From NCBI RefSeq assembly GCF_900107625.1, contig NZ_FNQK01000014.1, positions 22,230 to 81,158 on the forward strand: DNA of 58,929 nt, in the 5' to 3' direction. The position numbers and the translations under genes are program-made. The DNA is from Bizionia paragorgiae. GTDB taxonomy: Bacteria; Bacteroidota; Bacteroidia; Flavobacteriales; Flavobacteriaceae. Position 1 is the first letter of the stretch. Every line of letters starts with the position of its first letter. The notes below the pieces were generated by a model. That model searched no databases and was not told the origin of the DNA. It saw nothing but the letters and a program-made list of their open reading frames with translations. Below are positions 7,768 through 16,834 of this stretch, piece by piece.

Positions 7768-7822
7768 TAACCTTAAAATAACACTAGGCTAACACATTAC
7801 TAACTGACTCTTAATATATTAT
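7768..7822. promoter_or_regulatory. Five 11-bp direct repeats (TAAC core), candidate response-regulator operator
   Basis: TAAC or TAAT begins at 7768, 7779, 7790, 7801 and 7812, an exact 11-bp step. The units read TAACCTTAAAA, TAACACTAGGC, TAACACATTAC, TAACTGACTCT and TAATATATTAT. OmpR/PhoB-family regulators bind head-to-tail sites one helical turn apart, and cyanobacterial Pho boxes also have a TTAAC-like core at 11-bp spacing. The array is 77 bp upstream of the regulator gene and about 105 bp upstream of the divergent promoter. Binding by this regulator is inferred. Confidence 0.55.
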
Positions 7823-7927
7823 AAAATTTATTCTTGCATCGCGCACCGTTACTAGCCTCAATATTAATTTAAGGTTAAAACACGCGTGTTGTTTCGTTAA
7901 CAAGCTATAAAAACGCAAAATAATCCG

Positions 7928-7935
7928 TATATTTG
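7928..7935 (+). promoter_or_regulatory. Bacteroidetes -7 promoter element TATATTTG
   Basis: TATATTTG matches the TAnnTTTG -7 consensus and lies 29 bases before the ATG of the secreted protein at 7964. No clear TTG -33 box at the usual distance was found, which would fit an activator-dependent promoter. The leader up to the ATG is A/T-rich without a Shine-Dalgarno sequence. Confidence 0.5.
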
Positions 7936-7963
7936 ACCTTGATAAATTTAAAAAACTTATACG

Positions 7964-9709
7964 ATGAAAAAACTTTACTTTTTATTATTAACGTTCATGG
8001 CGACACTATCTTATGGTCAAGACATGATTATAACTGGAGCTTTCGACGGTCCTTTACCCGGAGGTGCGCCGAAGTTAATTGAAATATATGTCGCTAACGA
8101 CATTGCAGACTTATCGGCCTATGGTTTTGGATCTGCAAACAACGGTGATGGAACTGACGGCGAAGAACTAACCTTTTCAGGTTCAGCTACAGCTGGTGAT
8201 TTTATTTACATTTTTACTGAAGGAAGCAGCCCAGGTTCTTTAATGACTTATTTTGGAATTAATGGTGATTATGACCACTCTTCTGCAGGCATAAATGGAG
8301 ATGACGCTTTAGAGTTATTTCACAATGGCTCTGTAATTGACACTTTTGGAGATATTAATGTTGACGGTAGTGGAGAGCCATGGGATTACTTAGATGGATG
8401 GGCTTACCGCGTGGACGGAACAGGTCCTGACGGCTCAACATTTGTGGTGGGAAACTGGACATATAGTGGAATTAACGCAACAGACAACTGTACAGATAAT
8501 ACGACTTGTAGTTCTGTATTTCCAATTGGAACATACACACCAACAGCTAGCTCAACTCCAAGCTTAGCAATTTTAACACCTGGTGACGGAACGGAATTAG
8601 CTCCTGGAACGACAAGTGCTAACCTATCTATAGCCGTACAAAACTTTACTGTAGGAGCAACTACGGGTGGATTTGACGGACATATTCATTGGACGATCAA
8701 TGGAACAGATCAAGCAATGAAATACGATACAAATGATGAAGTTATTACTGTAGCTAATGGTCAATCGTATACTGTATTTATGGAATTAGTAGACAATAAC
8801 CATACACCACTTGTACCTGCTGTACAATCAACTGTAACCTTTTCTGTAGCATCTGTAACTCAAGTTTCTGATATCGCAGCTTTACGTGTTGGAACTGTAG
8901 GTGACTTTTACGAATTAACTGGTGAGGCGCTTATCTCTTATATCGTTACTGATAATACTAGAAACCAAAAATACATCCAAGATGGAACGGCAGGTATTCT
9001 AATTGATGACACGGCAGGGACTTTAACTGGAACTTTTAATATTGGTGATGGTATTACTAGCTTAACAGGTGAATTAGCGGAATATGCTGGAACTTTACAA
9101 TTAATTCCAAGTGTAGATGTTGCGTCTTCAAGTACAGGAAATACAGTGACGCCTCAAGTAATGGATTTAGCTACTTTCTTAGCTTCTCCTGAAGATCATG
9201 AGAGTGAGTTAATTTCTATTACAGACGTTACTTTCCCTGATGCTGATGGTACAGCTGTTTTTGCCGATAATACAAACTACGATATCGTAAAAGATGCTAA
9301 CACAGGAATTATGAGAGTTTCTTTTGGAGATGAAGATTTAATAGGAACACTTATTGAAGCTACTCCAGCAATCGTTACAGGTTTAGGTGGTGATTTTAAT
9401 GGTACATACCAAATCTTATCGCGTTACGCTTCTGATGTTGACTTTACAACATTATCTGTAAATAACGTGACTGCTAATGCTACAGCGTTTTCTTTATACC
9501 CGAACCCAACAACTTCTGGATTCGTTACTATTAAAACAGCAAGTACAGAAGCTATTAACGTATCTGTTTACAACGTGTTAGGAAAACAAGTTATCAACAC
9601 AACATTAAACAACACGTCATTAAACGTATCTAGCTTAAATGCTGGTGTTTACATTGTAAACATTAACCAAAATGGAAACACAACAACTAAGAAATTAGTG
9701 ATTAAATAA
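7964..9709 (+). CDS. Secreted multidomain protein with T9SS C-terminal sorting domain
   Basis: A 581-residue exported protein. The signal peptide (about 1-18) ends at SYGQ. Residues about 20-190 look like a lamin-tail-type domain (PKLIEIYVAND... near the start, GDDALELF in the middle). Residues about 200-300 form an Ig-like segment (PSLAILTPGDG start). Residues about 300-490 look like an OB-fold region of the DUF5689 kind. The last 75 residues are a type A sorting domain (LYPNPTTSGFVTIKT... to KKLVIK) that directs secretion by the type IX system. Codons are strongly A/T-ending, suggesting high expression. It follows the 11-bp repeat array, so control by the PhoB-like regulator is possible. 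No enzymatic motif was seen. Confidence 0.8.
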   Translation: MKKLYFLLLTFMATLSYGQDMIITGAFDGPLPGGAPKLIEIYVANDIADLSAYGFGSANNGDGTDGEELTFSGSATAGDFIYIFTEGSSPGSLMTYFGINGDYDHSSAGINGDDALELFHNGSVIDTFGDINVDGSGEPWDYLDGWAYRVDGTGPDGSTFVVGNWTYSGINATDNCTDNTTCSSVFPIGTYTPTASSTPSLAILTPGDGTELAPGTTSANLSIAVQNFTVGATTGGFDGHIHWTINGTDQAMKYDTNDEVITVANGQSYTVFMELVDNNHTPLVPAVQSTVTFSVASVTQVSDIAALRVGTVGDFYELTGEALISYIVTDNTRNQKYIQDGTAGILIDDTAGTLTGTFNIGDGITSLTGELAEYAGTLQLIPSVDVASSSTGNTVTPQVMDLATFLASPEDHESELISITDVTFPDADGTAVFADNTNYDIVKDANTGIMRVSFGDEDLIGTLIEATPAIVTGLGGDFNGTYQILSRYASDVDFTTLSVNNVTANATAFSLYPNPTTSGFVTIKTASTEAINVSVYNVLGKQVINTTLNNTSLNVSSLNAGVYIVNINQNGNTTTKKLVIK

Positions 9710-9730
9710 AATTAGTATTTTCTAATCATT

Positions 9731-9760
9731 AAAAGGCTTGTTAATTCTAACAAGCCTTTT
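9731..9760 (+). terminator. Intrinsic terminator
   Basis: The stem AAAAGGCTTGTTA / TAACAAGCCTTTT is followed by a T run, 21 bases after the stop of the 581-residue secreted protein. It separates that gene from the second T9SS gene, which starts 45 bases later. Confidence 0.85.
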
Positions 9761-9804
9761 TTTTTATGTCTATATTCGCCGCCAATTAATTAATAATCTA
9801 GCAC

Positions 9805-10554
9805 TTGAAAACACTTTACTTTATAGTATGTGCAGTAGCCACTTTGTTTACGGCGGCTGCTCAAAACGAACTTACCAATGGTGGTTTCGAAACGTGGACT
9901 TCCGGCGTTCCTAACGGCTGGAACGGCAGCAAAACGAGCCTTGCGGCATCAGGAATTTCTGAATACACTAGTACTGCCTATGAGGGCAGCTCTGCACTCG
10001 CCTTATTTAATGCGAGCACCAATCACAAGCGATTTACAAACCTTGCGATTACCGCGACTAACGAAGAATACACACTAAGGTATTATGCAAAAGGACAAGG
10101 TGATATCAGAACCGCGTTTCATGATGGTACTTATTCCCCTTACAGCGCGTACACCACATTTACTGGCACGGAAGCATGGACATTAATCGAGTCGGTATTT
10201 ACCCCTGCCGCTGGACCCTTAGAAATTATATTTTCGGTAAGAAATGGGGCTGGTAACGGCATCCTAATCGATAAGGTAGTATTGGTGAAAACCGCAAGCT
10301 TATCGGCAGACGACTTTAATCAGTCGGAAGGCTTTGCCCTATACCCCAATCCGACAAGCACAGGATTTGTAAATATTAAATCCGCTACTCAAGGTCCGAT
10401 ATCCGTTTCTTTATACGACGTGTTAGGGAAGCAAGTCATTGCCACCACAGTAAACAATAACCGTTTAAATATTTCTAGCTTAGCTTCTGGCGTTTACGTT
10501 ATGCAACTCAACCAAAATGGCGCGCTAACCACAAAGAAATTAGTCATTAAATAA
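9805..10554 (+). CDS. Secreted protein with T9SS C-terminal sorting domain (possible CBM-like)
   Basis: A 249-residue exported protein. The start is a TTG at 9805; it is the only start that gives the complete signal peptide (residues 1-19, ending TAAAQ), and no ATG lies nearby. Residues about 20-165 look like a carbohydrate-binding-module jelly roll (ELTNGGFETW start, ILIDKVVLVK end), common in flavobacterial secreted proteins. Residues about 172-249 are a type A sorting domain very close to that of the preceding gene, from LYPNPTSTGFV to KKLVIK. G/C-ending codons are much commoner than in the preceding gene, so only the tails look related. Its ligand is unknown. Confidence 0.75.
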   Translation: MKTLYFIVCAVATLFTAAAQNELTNGGFETWTSGVPNGWNGSKTSLAASGISEYTSTAYEGSSALALFNASTNHKRFTNLAITATNEEYTLRYYAKGQGDIRTAFHDGTYSPYSAYTTFTGTEAWTLIESVFTPAAGPLEIIFSVRNGAGNGILIDKVVLVKTASLSADDFNQSEGFALYPNPTSTGFVNIKSATQGPISVSLYDVLGKQVIATTVNNNRLNISSLASGVYVMQLNQNGALTTKKLVIK

Positions 10555-10574
10555 ACACTTGGTTTAGATATTTT

Positions 10575-10606
10575 AAAAGAGCGTTATCTTATGGTAACGC
10601 TCTTTT
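10575..10606 (+). terminator. Intrinsic terminator
   Basis: AAAAGAGCGTTA and TAACGCTCTTTT form a 12-bp stem with an 8-base loop, 20 bases after the stop of the T9SS protein. The flanking A and T runs would let it work in both directions. Confidence 0.85.
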
Positions 10607-10668
10607 ATATTTTATTTACTTTTGCATGTTGAAAAACATCAGCTTTAAACGTTTACACTTTCTGTATC

Positions 10669-11649
10669 ATGCGAACACCCGATTCTATTTTTGATATTAA
10701 AACTCCTGAAGATTTTGAAGCTTTAGCACTTCAGGTTTTCAATTTTCAGTTTCACAATAATGGGGTGTACCGATCGTTTTGCGATTTACTAAACGCGCAC
10801 CCTAGCGATGTCAAGCAGAGTTCCCAGATACCGTTTTTACCGATTCAGTTTTTTAAATCTCACGAGGTGCTAAGCACAACAGCACCCATAACGAAACTAT
10901 TTACGAGTAGCGGCACTACGGGCTCTACAACGAGTACCCATTATGTTAGCGACTTAAGCCTCTACGAAAAGAGCTTTACCAAAGGATTCCAAGCCTTTTA
11001 CGGCCCTGTTGAAGACTATGTGGTACTCGCACTACTACCGAGTTATTTGGAACGCGACGGCTCCTCTTTAATTTATATGGCCGATGCGATGATTAAAGCT
11101 TCCAACCATACTGAAAGCGGCTTTTATCTGAATAATCTATCGGCATTAAAAGACACTTTAATCTCCTTAGATAAGCAAGGTAAAAAGGTGCTTTTACTCG
11201 GCGTGTCTTTCGCCTTATTAGATTTGATAGAAATGCATCAATTCGATTTAAAAAACACGATTATTATGGAGACTGGCGGTATGAAAGGGCGTCGCAAGGA
11301 ATTAATCCGCGAAGAACTTCACGCGCTCTTAAAAACCGGGTTTGGCGTAGATGCCATTCACAGCGAATACGGTATGACCGAACTCCTTAGTCAGGCGTAC
11401 TCCAAAGGTCACGGCCTTTTTGAGTGTCCCTCATGGATGCGCATCATTACCCGCGAACCTGAAGATGCACTACACATCCAAGCTACAGGAAAAACCGGAG
11501 GTCTTAATGTTATAGATTTAGCAAATATAAACTCCTGTGCTTTTATCGCTACCCAAGATCTTGGTCGCGTGCGTCCCGATGGTAGTTTTGAAGTTATAGG
11601 TCGCTTTGATAGCAGTGATATTAGAGGATGCAACCTTATGGTGTTGTAA
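10669..11649 (+). CDS. LuxE-like acyl-protein synthetase / AMP-forming ligase
   Basis: A 326-residue cytoplasmic protein of the LuxE / acyl-protein synthetase family, adenylate-forming enzymes that activate a carboxylic acid. The phosphate-binding loop TSSGTTGSTTS is at about 83-93, and the adenylation-type segment HSEYGMTELLSQ follows at about residue 225. A late D-x-GR-x-R-like region (DLGRVRPDG) is present. LuxE proper supplies fatty acid for luciferase, but no lux or fatty-acid reductase genes are in this window. In flavobacteria the family is usually linked to acyl transfer of unknown purpose. It appears to be a single-gene transcript bounded by terminators on both sides. Confidence 0.8.
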   Translation: MRTPDSIFDIKTPEDFEALALQVFNFQFHNNGVYRSFCDLLNAHPSDVKQSSQIPFLPIQFFKSHEVLSTTAPITKLFTSSGTTGSTTSTHYVSDLSLYEKSFTKGFQAFYGPVEDYVVLALLPSYLERDGSSLIYMADAMIKASNHTESGFYLNNLSALKDTLISLDKQGKKVLLLGVSFALLDLIEMHQFDLKNTIIMETGGMKGRRKELIREELHALLKTGFGVDAIHSEYGMTELLSQAYSKGHGLFECPSWMRIITREPEDALHIQATGKTGGLNVIDLANINSCAFIATQDLGRVRPDGSFEVIGRFDSSDIRGCNLMVL

Positions 11650-11808
11650 CAAGCCATACTGTTTTGAGCTTAAACAGTAGCTTCCAATCACTTACCCTAA
11701 TTATTTTTAATGTTTTCTACCTTAATCTGTAAGGTACGACTAGAACATCCGACCAATGGACTATGGTTATTATAACCCGAATTAGTTTTTAGTTGGTTAA
11801 CTAATTTA

Positions 11809-11843
11809 AAAAAGCCTGATTGTTGAATTACAATCAGGCTTTT
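11809..11843. terminator. Bidirectional terminator between the LuxE-like gene and tyrS
   Basis: AAAAGCCTGATTGT and ACAATCAGGCTTTT form a 14-bp stem with A and T runs on either side. It serves the convergent LuxE-like gene (+) and tyrS (-). The rest of the 229-bp gap (11650-11808) shows nothing recognisable. Confidence 0.85.
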
Positions 11844-11878
11844 GTATGTACTATCCTAAACTTAAGACGGTCTTGGTC

Positions 11879-13189
11879 TTAAACGAATTTAATAATATAG
11901 GTATTCTTTTTCCCTTTGTTAAGCACCACGTACTTATCATTTATTAAATCGGCAGTCGTAAGTTTATAATCAGCGGTCACCTTATTTTTATTTACAGCCA
12001 CTGCATTTTCTTTTAAAGCGCGTCGCGCTTCACTATTACTAGCTAAAAAGTTGGTCTTATCGGCTAGCGCGGCGATCATATCTAAACCGTCTTCTAATTC
12101 CGAAGCCTTTAGTTCTGCTTGTGGCACACCTTCAAACACATCTAAAAACAAGCTTTCCTTTAACGTTCTGATATCCTCATTAAAGGTTTTACTAAATAAA
12201 ATTTCTGAAGCTTTTACAGCATTTTCATAATCCTCTTTAGAGTGAACAAAGGTCGTCACCTCTTCAGCCAAACGTTTTTGTAGCAGACGTAAATGTGGCG
12301 CTTCTTGATGCTCTTTAACTAAGGCTTCAATAACTTCTTTACTTAAGAAGGTAAATATTTTAATGTATTTCTCGGCATCCTCATCTGAGGTATTCAACCA
12401 AAACTGGTAGAATTTATACACCGATGTTTTATCGGCATCCAACCACACGTTTCCACCTTCACTTTTTCCAAATTTAGATCCGTCGGCTTTTGTAATTAAA
12501 GGACAGGTCATAGCATAGGCTTTCGCATCGTCTTGTCCGACATTCATACGACGCACCAATTCGGTTCCCGTAGTAATATTACCCCACTGGTCACTACCCC
12601 CCATTTGTAATTTACAATTTAGCGCTTTGTGTAAGTGGTAGAAATCGTAACCTTGAATTAATTGATAAGTAAACTCGGTAAACGACATTCCGATACTCCC
12701 TTCCTCACCAGAAAAACGTTTTTTCACTGAATCTTTTGCCATCATATAGTTCACGGTAATACGTTTCCCTACATCACGGGCGAAATCGATAAAAGAAAAG
12801 TCTTTCATCCAATCGTAGTTATTTACTAATAGCGGCGCGTTTTTCTCTGTTGAGTTGAAATCTAAAAACCGCGATAAGACGCTTTTTATTCCTGCTACGT
12901 TACGCTCAAGGGTTTCTTCATCTAACAGATTACGCTCGTCACTTTTTCCTGACGGGTCACCAATCATTCCAGTGGCACCACCTACTAAAGCGACAGGCTT
13001 ATGACCTGCTTTCTCCAAATGAACTAATAAAATAATAGGCACTAGGCTACCAATATGTAAAGAATCGGACGTGGGATCGAAACCAATATAGGCGGTTGTC
13101 ATTTCTTTATCCAGTTGCTCTTCGGTACCCGGCATGATATCATGCACCATTCCTCTCCATCGTAATTCGTCTACAAATGTATTAGCCAT
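11879..13189 (-). CDS. tyrS: Tyrosyl-tRNA synthetase
   Basis: A 436-residue class I aminoacyl-tRNA synthetase that charges tRNA-Tyr. The HIGH motif is HIGS at 45-48, after the YIGFDPT block. The KMSKS equivalent is KFGKSEGG near residue 239. QGYDFYHL and [10 protein letters not shown] form the tyrosine and adenylate pocket. The C-terminal 65 residues form an S4-type RNA-binding domain. Length is normal for the bacterial TyrRS-1 type. It is a single-gene unit, divergent from the epimerase gene. The upstream minus strand has a TATCTTTG -7 element (about 13215-13222). No T-box is seen, as expected outside the Firmicutes. Confidence 0.96.
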   Translation of the reverse strand: MANTFVDELRWRGMVHDIMPGTEEQLDKEMTTAYIGFDPTSDSLHIGSLVPIILLVHLEKAGHKPVALVGGATGMIGDPSGKSDERNLLDEETLERNVAGIKSVLSRFLDFNSTEKNAPLLVNNYDWMKDFSFIDFARDVGKRITVNYMMAKDSVKKRFSGEEGSIGMSFTEFTYQLIQGYDFYHLHKALNCKLQMGGSDQWGNITTGTELVRRMNVGQDDAKAYAMTCPLITKADGSKFGKSEGGNVWLDADKTSVYKFYQFWLNTSDEDAEKYIKIFTFLSKEVIEALVKEHQEAPHLRLLQKRLAEEVTTFVHSKEDYENAVKASEILFSKTFNEDIRTLKESLFLDVFEGVPQAELKASELEDGLDMIAALADKTNFLASNSEARRALKENAVAVNKNKVTADYKLTTADLINDKYVVLNKGKKNTYIIKFV

Positions 13190-13277
13190 TTTTTATAACT
13201 TTAGTATTAAGTGGGACAAAGATAAAAATCAATGTATAAATAGTTAGCAATATTGAATAATTCTTTACTTTAGTCCT

Positions 13278-14288
13278 ATGATTTTAGTAACCGGAGGAAC
13301 AGGCTTAGTGGGTGCGCATTTACTATATACATTGGTAAATAGCAATATTAAAGTACGTGCCATTTACAGAAATAAAAAGAAGTTTGAGCAGGTAAAACGG
13401 ATTTTCTCTTACTATAGTGATACCCCAGAGGTGCTTTTTAGTGCTATTGAGTGGGTGGAAGCCGATTTAAATGATATTCCTAGCCTAACAGAAGCTTTTG
13501 AAGGGATTAACTACGTGTACCATTGTGCGGCTTTTGTTTCCTTTGAGCCTGATAAGTTTGAGCAGTTAAAAAAGACCAATATTGAAGGCACCGCAAATAT
13601 TGTTAATTTCTGTATCTCTCATGACATAAAAAAATTGTGTTATGTGAGTTCGGTAGCGACAATAGGAAAGCCAAAGTCAGGGCAGGCTGCTAGCGAAAAA
13701 ACGGAATGGAATCCCGAACTAGATAATAGCGTCTATGCCATAACAAAAAACGAAGCGGAGTTAGAAGTTTGGCGCGGCACCCAAGAAGGGATCGATGCGG
13801 TAATTATTAATCCAGGGGTGATTATAGGTCCTGGGATTTGGAAGTATGGCAGTGGATCACTTATAAAAACAGTTGCAAATGGAGTCCCTTACTACACTTC
13901 GGGAAGTATGGGGTATGTAGATGTTAACGATGTGGTACATTGTATGATAACAGCTATGAGTAGCGCATGTACTAACGAGCGCTTTATTTGCGTCTCGGAA
14001 ACTTGGTCTTACAAGAAGTTTTTAACCACGAGCGCCGGATTATTAGGAGCTACCCCTCCGAAAAAAGAAGCGCAACCTTGGCTTTTACAAGTCGCTTGGC
14101 GGTTAGACTGGTTAAAAAGCAAACTCACAGGCAAACGCCGTAAATTAACACGTCATCTGGTAGCCTCACTACAATCGCAATCAGATTATGACACGACTAA
14201 AATTAAAGACACCTTAGGAGTCTCTTTCACCCCTCTTCAGGACAGCTTAAAAACCACTTGCTCCCTATATTTAAATGATCGCGATTAA
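13278..14288 (+). CDS. NAD-dependent epimerase/dehydratase (extended SDR)
   Basis: A 336-residue extended short-chain dehydrogenase/reductase. The nucleotide-binding GGTGLVGAHLL is at residues 5-15, the active-site YAITK gives Tyr-x-x-x-Lys near 156-160, and YHCAAFVSF precedes strand 4. The substrate is not evident; relatives act on sugar nucleotides, dihydroflavonol-type or steroid substrates. It sits in the conserved flavobacterial neighbourhood of DUF4296, dihydroorotase and a DPM1-like transferase. Its stop codon overlaps that of the convergent DUF4296 gene within a shared TTAA, leaving no room for a separate terminator. Confidence 0.85.
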   Translation: MILVTGGTGLVGAHLLYTLVNSNIKVRAIYRNKKKFEQVKRIFSYYSDTPEVLFSAIEWVEADLNDIPSLTEAFEGINYVYHCAAFVSFEPDKFEQLKKTNIEGTANIVNFCISHDIKKLCYVSSVATIGKPKSGQAASEKTEWNPELDNSVYAITKNEAELEVWRGTQEGIDAVIINPGVIIGPGIWKYGSGSLIKTVANGVPYYTSGSMGYVDVNDVVHCMITAMSSACTNERFICVSETWSYKKFLTTSAGLLGATPPKKEAQPWLLQVAWRLDWLKSKLTGKRRKLTRHLVASLQSQSDYDTTKIKDTLGVSFTPLQDSLKTTCSLYLNDRD

Positions 14289-14749
14289 GATTTAGGTTGT
14301 AAATCGGTCGCTATGATAATCGAATCGTTGATACTTCCTCGGAATTTATTGACTTTATTACGTTTTATAGTATCCAATCTGGGCTTTTCAACTTTTTCGG
14401 TATCCTCAATGTTTTTATAAAACTCCCGTTTTTTATTTAAAGTGTCTTTTACACGGGTATAAATCCGTTTATAGGTCTCTACATCGAAAGCATAATACAC
14501 ATTGCTCTCAGCAAAACTTAAGCTATCAATAGTATTTCTATCATAGATATATTGAGCAGGGACAATACCGCTAACTTCAATTTTTTTCTTGTTGACTCCT
14601 TTTGCTGCCGACATGATAGCCATATCCACAATAACATTGACCATCTGATCTTCAGACAGCAAGTTATCCGGCTTTTTAGGCGGCTCTACATTATAGCACC
14701 CGCAAACTAAAAACAGTGCCATTACAGCCAAATAAAGTGCATTTTTCAT
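14285..14749 (-). CDS. DUF4296 lipoprotein
   Basis: A 154-residue predicted lipoprotein. The start is the ATG at 14749, which puts a lipobox (LFLVCGC) right after the hydrophobic signal; an upstream in-frame start would place 17 polar residues before it. The DUF4296 domain occupies about 25-110 (LLSEDQMVNVIVDMAIMSAA), followed by a charged helical tail. The function is unknown; the family is confined to the Bacteroidetes and usually sits beside dihydroorotase, as here (7-base gap). It is probably anchored in the outer membrane or the periplasmic face of the inner membrane. Confidence 0.82.
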   Translation of the reverse strand: MKNALYLAVMALFLVCGCYNVEPPKKPDNLLSEDQMVNVIVDMAIMSAAKGVNKKKIEVSGIVPAQYIYDRNTIDSLSFAESNVYYAFDVETYKRIYTRVKDTLNKKREFYKNIEDTEKVEKPRLDTIKRNKVNKFRGSINDSIIIATDLQPKS

Positions 14750-14756
14750 GGATTTG

Positions 14757-16106
14757 CTATTTTCTGTCGAACGTAAGTTGCTTCGCGTATTTGGTCTCAT
14801 AAAACTTAAAGTTTTTATAAGCCAATCCGCCGTTTACAAAGGTATGGGTGATTCGCGACTTAAAAGTCGTTCCTTCAAACGGTGACCATCCACATTTATA
14901 CAATATATTGTCCTTTTTAACTGTCCACGGACTGTTTAAATCCACAAACACTAAATCGGCATAATACCCTTCTTTAATATAACCGCGTTTTTCCACTTGG
15001 AATAAAATCGCTGGGTTATGACAGGCTTTCTCTACAATCTTTTCAATCGAAATTTTATCGCGATGGTGTAGTTCTAACAATGCCGGTAGCGCATGCTGCA
15101 CTAACGGTCCACCAGAAGGTGCTTTGGTATATACATTCTCCTTTTCTTCTAAGGTATGTGGCGCGTGATCGGTAGCAATCACATCGATACGATCATCTAA
15201 TAAAGCCGCTAGTAATTGTGCGCGATCACTTTCGGTTTTAACGGCAGGGTTCCATTTTATAAAAGCCCCTTTGTTTTCATAATCTTTATCGCTAAACCAC
15301 AGGTGATGAATACACACCTCAGCAGTAATCTTTTTATCTTTTAAAGGTATTTTATTAGAAAATAAAGCGGTTTCTTTACCTGTAGACAGGTGAAACACAT
15401 GTAATCGTGCCCCTGTTTTTTTCGCTAATTCGATAGCTTTTGAAGACGACAAATAGCAGGCCTCCTCACTTCTAATAATCGGGTGAAAATGCATCGGAAT
15501 ATCATCTCCATAACGCTCTGTATAGGTATCCATATTCTTTTTAATGGTCGCTTCATCCTCACAATGTACAGAAATCAACAAATCGGTACTAGAAAAAATC
15601 GCTTCTATAACCTCGGGGTTATCGACCAACATATTGCCTGTAGACGAGCCTAAAAACAATTTTAATCCGGCCACTTGCTTCGGATCGAGTTTTTTAATCT
15701 CTTCTAAATTATCATTAGTCCCACCAAACATAAACGAATAGTTCGCCGATGAAGTCGCTTTCGCAATAGCAAACTTCTCATTTAATTTCTCTATCGTCGT
15801 TGTCTGCGGCACGGTATTAGGCATCTCGATAAACGAGGTAATCCCTCCGGCAATAGCGGCACGCGATTCGGTTTCTATATTGGCTTTATGCGTTAAACCA
15901 GGCTCTCTAAAATGCACTTGGTCGTCGATCATACCCGGTAATACATATTGTCCTTCGGCGTCAAAAATAAGAACGTCTCCATTTTTCGGACTTATAGATT
16001 CAGCAATTTTGGTAATAAACTCACCTTCGATTAAGATATCTCTTGTTTCGATAGTGCCTTCATTTACCACTTTAGCATTTTTAATAAGTGTCACTCTTTC
16101 GTTCAT
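14757..16106 (-). CDS. pyrC: Dihydroorotase (class I type)
   Basis: A 449-residue cyclic amidohydrolase for pyrimidine synthesis, converting carbamoyl-aspartate to dihydroorotate. Visible metal-site elements are the candidate carboxylated lysine in GLKLFLGSS, the histidines of SVHCEDE and HVFHLSTG, and the aspartate of IATDHAPH. The first metal-binding HxH is read as Gln63-x-His65 in IDDQVHFREPG, so one ligand differs from textbook enzymes; Bacteroidetes relatives as I know them share this. Flanking genes are the DPM1-like transferase (5-base gap) and the DUF4296 lipoprotein (7-base gap), in one operon. Other amidohydrolases (allantoinase, dihydropyrimidinase) are less likely from motif context. 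Confidence 0.88.
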   Translation of the reverse strand: MNERVTLIKNAKVVNEGTIETRDILIEGEFITKIAESISPKNGDVLIFDAEGQYVLPGMIDDQVHFREPGLTHKANIETESRAAIAGGITSFIEMPNTVPQTTTIEKLNEKFAIAKATSSANYSFMFGGTNDNLEEIKKLDPKQVAGLKLFLGSSTGNMLVDNPEVIEAIFSSTDLLISVHCEDEATIKKNMDTYTERYGDDIPMHFHPIIRSEEACYLSSSKAIELAKKTGARLHVFHLSTGKETALFSNKIPLKDKKITAEVCIHHLWFSDKDYENKGAFIKWNPAVKTESDRAQLLAALLDDRIDVIATDHAPHTLEEKENVYTKAPSGGPLVQHALPALLELHHRDKISIEKIVEKACHNPAILFQVEKRGYIKEGYYADLVFVDLNSPWTVKKDNILYKCGWSPFEGTTFKSRITHTFVNGGLAYKNFKFYETKYAKQLTFDRK

Positions 16107-16111
16107 GGTTT

Positions 16112-16834
16112 TTATTTTTTAAAAAAACTTTTGATTTTCATTGTCAGTACTCCGAAGATCGCTTCAGAAATAATATTTGGACTAAGCTTAGACTCCCCTT
16201 TGGCACGATCGGTAAATATAACGGGAACTTCAACGATATTAAACCCTTCTAAATAGGCTTTAAATTTCATTTCAATTTGAAAGGCATAACCTACAAACTT
16301 AATCGCGTTTAAATCTAAGGTCTCTAACACGCTCCGCTTATAGCATATAAAGCCGGCTGTGGTATCTTTAATCTTCATACCTGTAATGAGGCGGACATAC
16401 ATTGATGCTCCATAAGATAAAAGCACACGCCCTAATGGCCAATTTACAACATTTACACCTTTTACATAGCGCGAACCGATACTTAAATCGGCATGATTCT
16501 CATGGCAGGCCTCATATAATTTTACTAAATCTTTTGGATCGTGGGAAAAATCGGCGTCCATTTCAAAAATATACTCGTAATCGCGTTCTAAACACCACTT
16601 AAAACCGTGAATGTAAGCGGTGCCTAATCCTGATTTCTCTTGTCTGGTTTCTAAAAACAGGCGATCGCCGTATTGCTTTTGAAGTTCTTTAACTTTAACA
16701 CCTGTTAAGTCAGGCGAATTATCGTCCACTATTAAAATATCGAACGCCTTGTCTTGCGAAAATATAGCCGCTATTATAGCCTCTATATTTTCAATCTCAT
16801 TATAAGTGGGAATAATGACAATAGCATCTTTCAT
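16112..16834 (-). CDS. Polyprenol-phosphate mannosyltransferase-like GT2 (DPM1 type)
   Basis: A 240-residue family 2 glycosyltransferase. The start is the ATG at 16834, two residues before the first beta strand (AIVIIPTYNEIENI). Nucleotide-sugar motifs are VDDNSPDLTG and the DxD-like EMDADFSHDP. There is no C-terminal membrane domain, so it is the soluble DPM1-like form that transfers a sugar from a nucleotide donor to polyprenyl phosphate at the inner membrane. The precise sugar is not determined. It is the first gene of the operon with dihydroorotase and DUF4296. Confidence 0.85.
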   Translation of the reverse strand: MKDAIVIIPTYNEIENIEAIIAAIFSQDKAFDILIVDDNSPDLTGVKVKELQKQYGDRLFLETRQEKSGLGTAYIHGFKWCLERDYEYIFEMDADFSHDPKDLVKLYEACHENHADLSIGSRYVKGVNVVNWPLGRVLLSYGASMYVRLITGMKIKDTTAGFICYKRSVLETLDLNAIKFVGYAFQIEMKFKAYLEGFNIVEVPVIFTDRAKGESKLSPNIISEAIFGVLTMKIKSFFKK

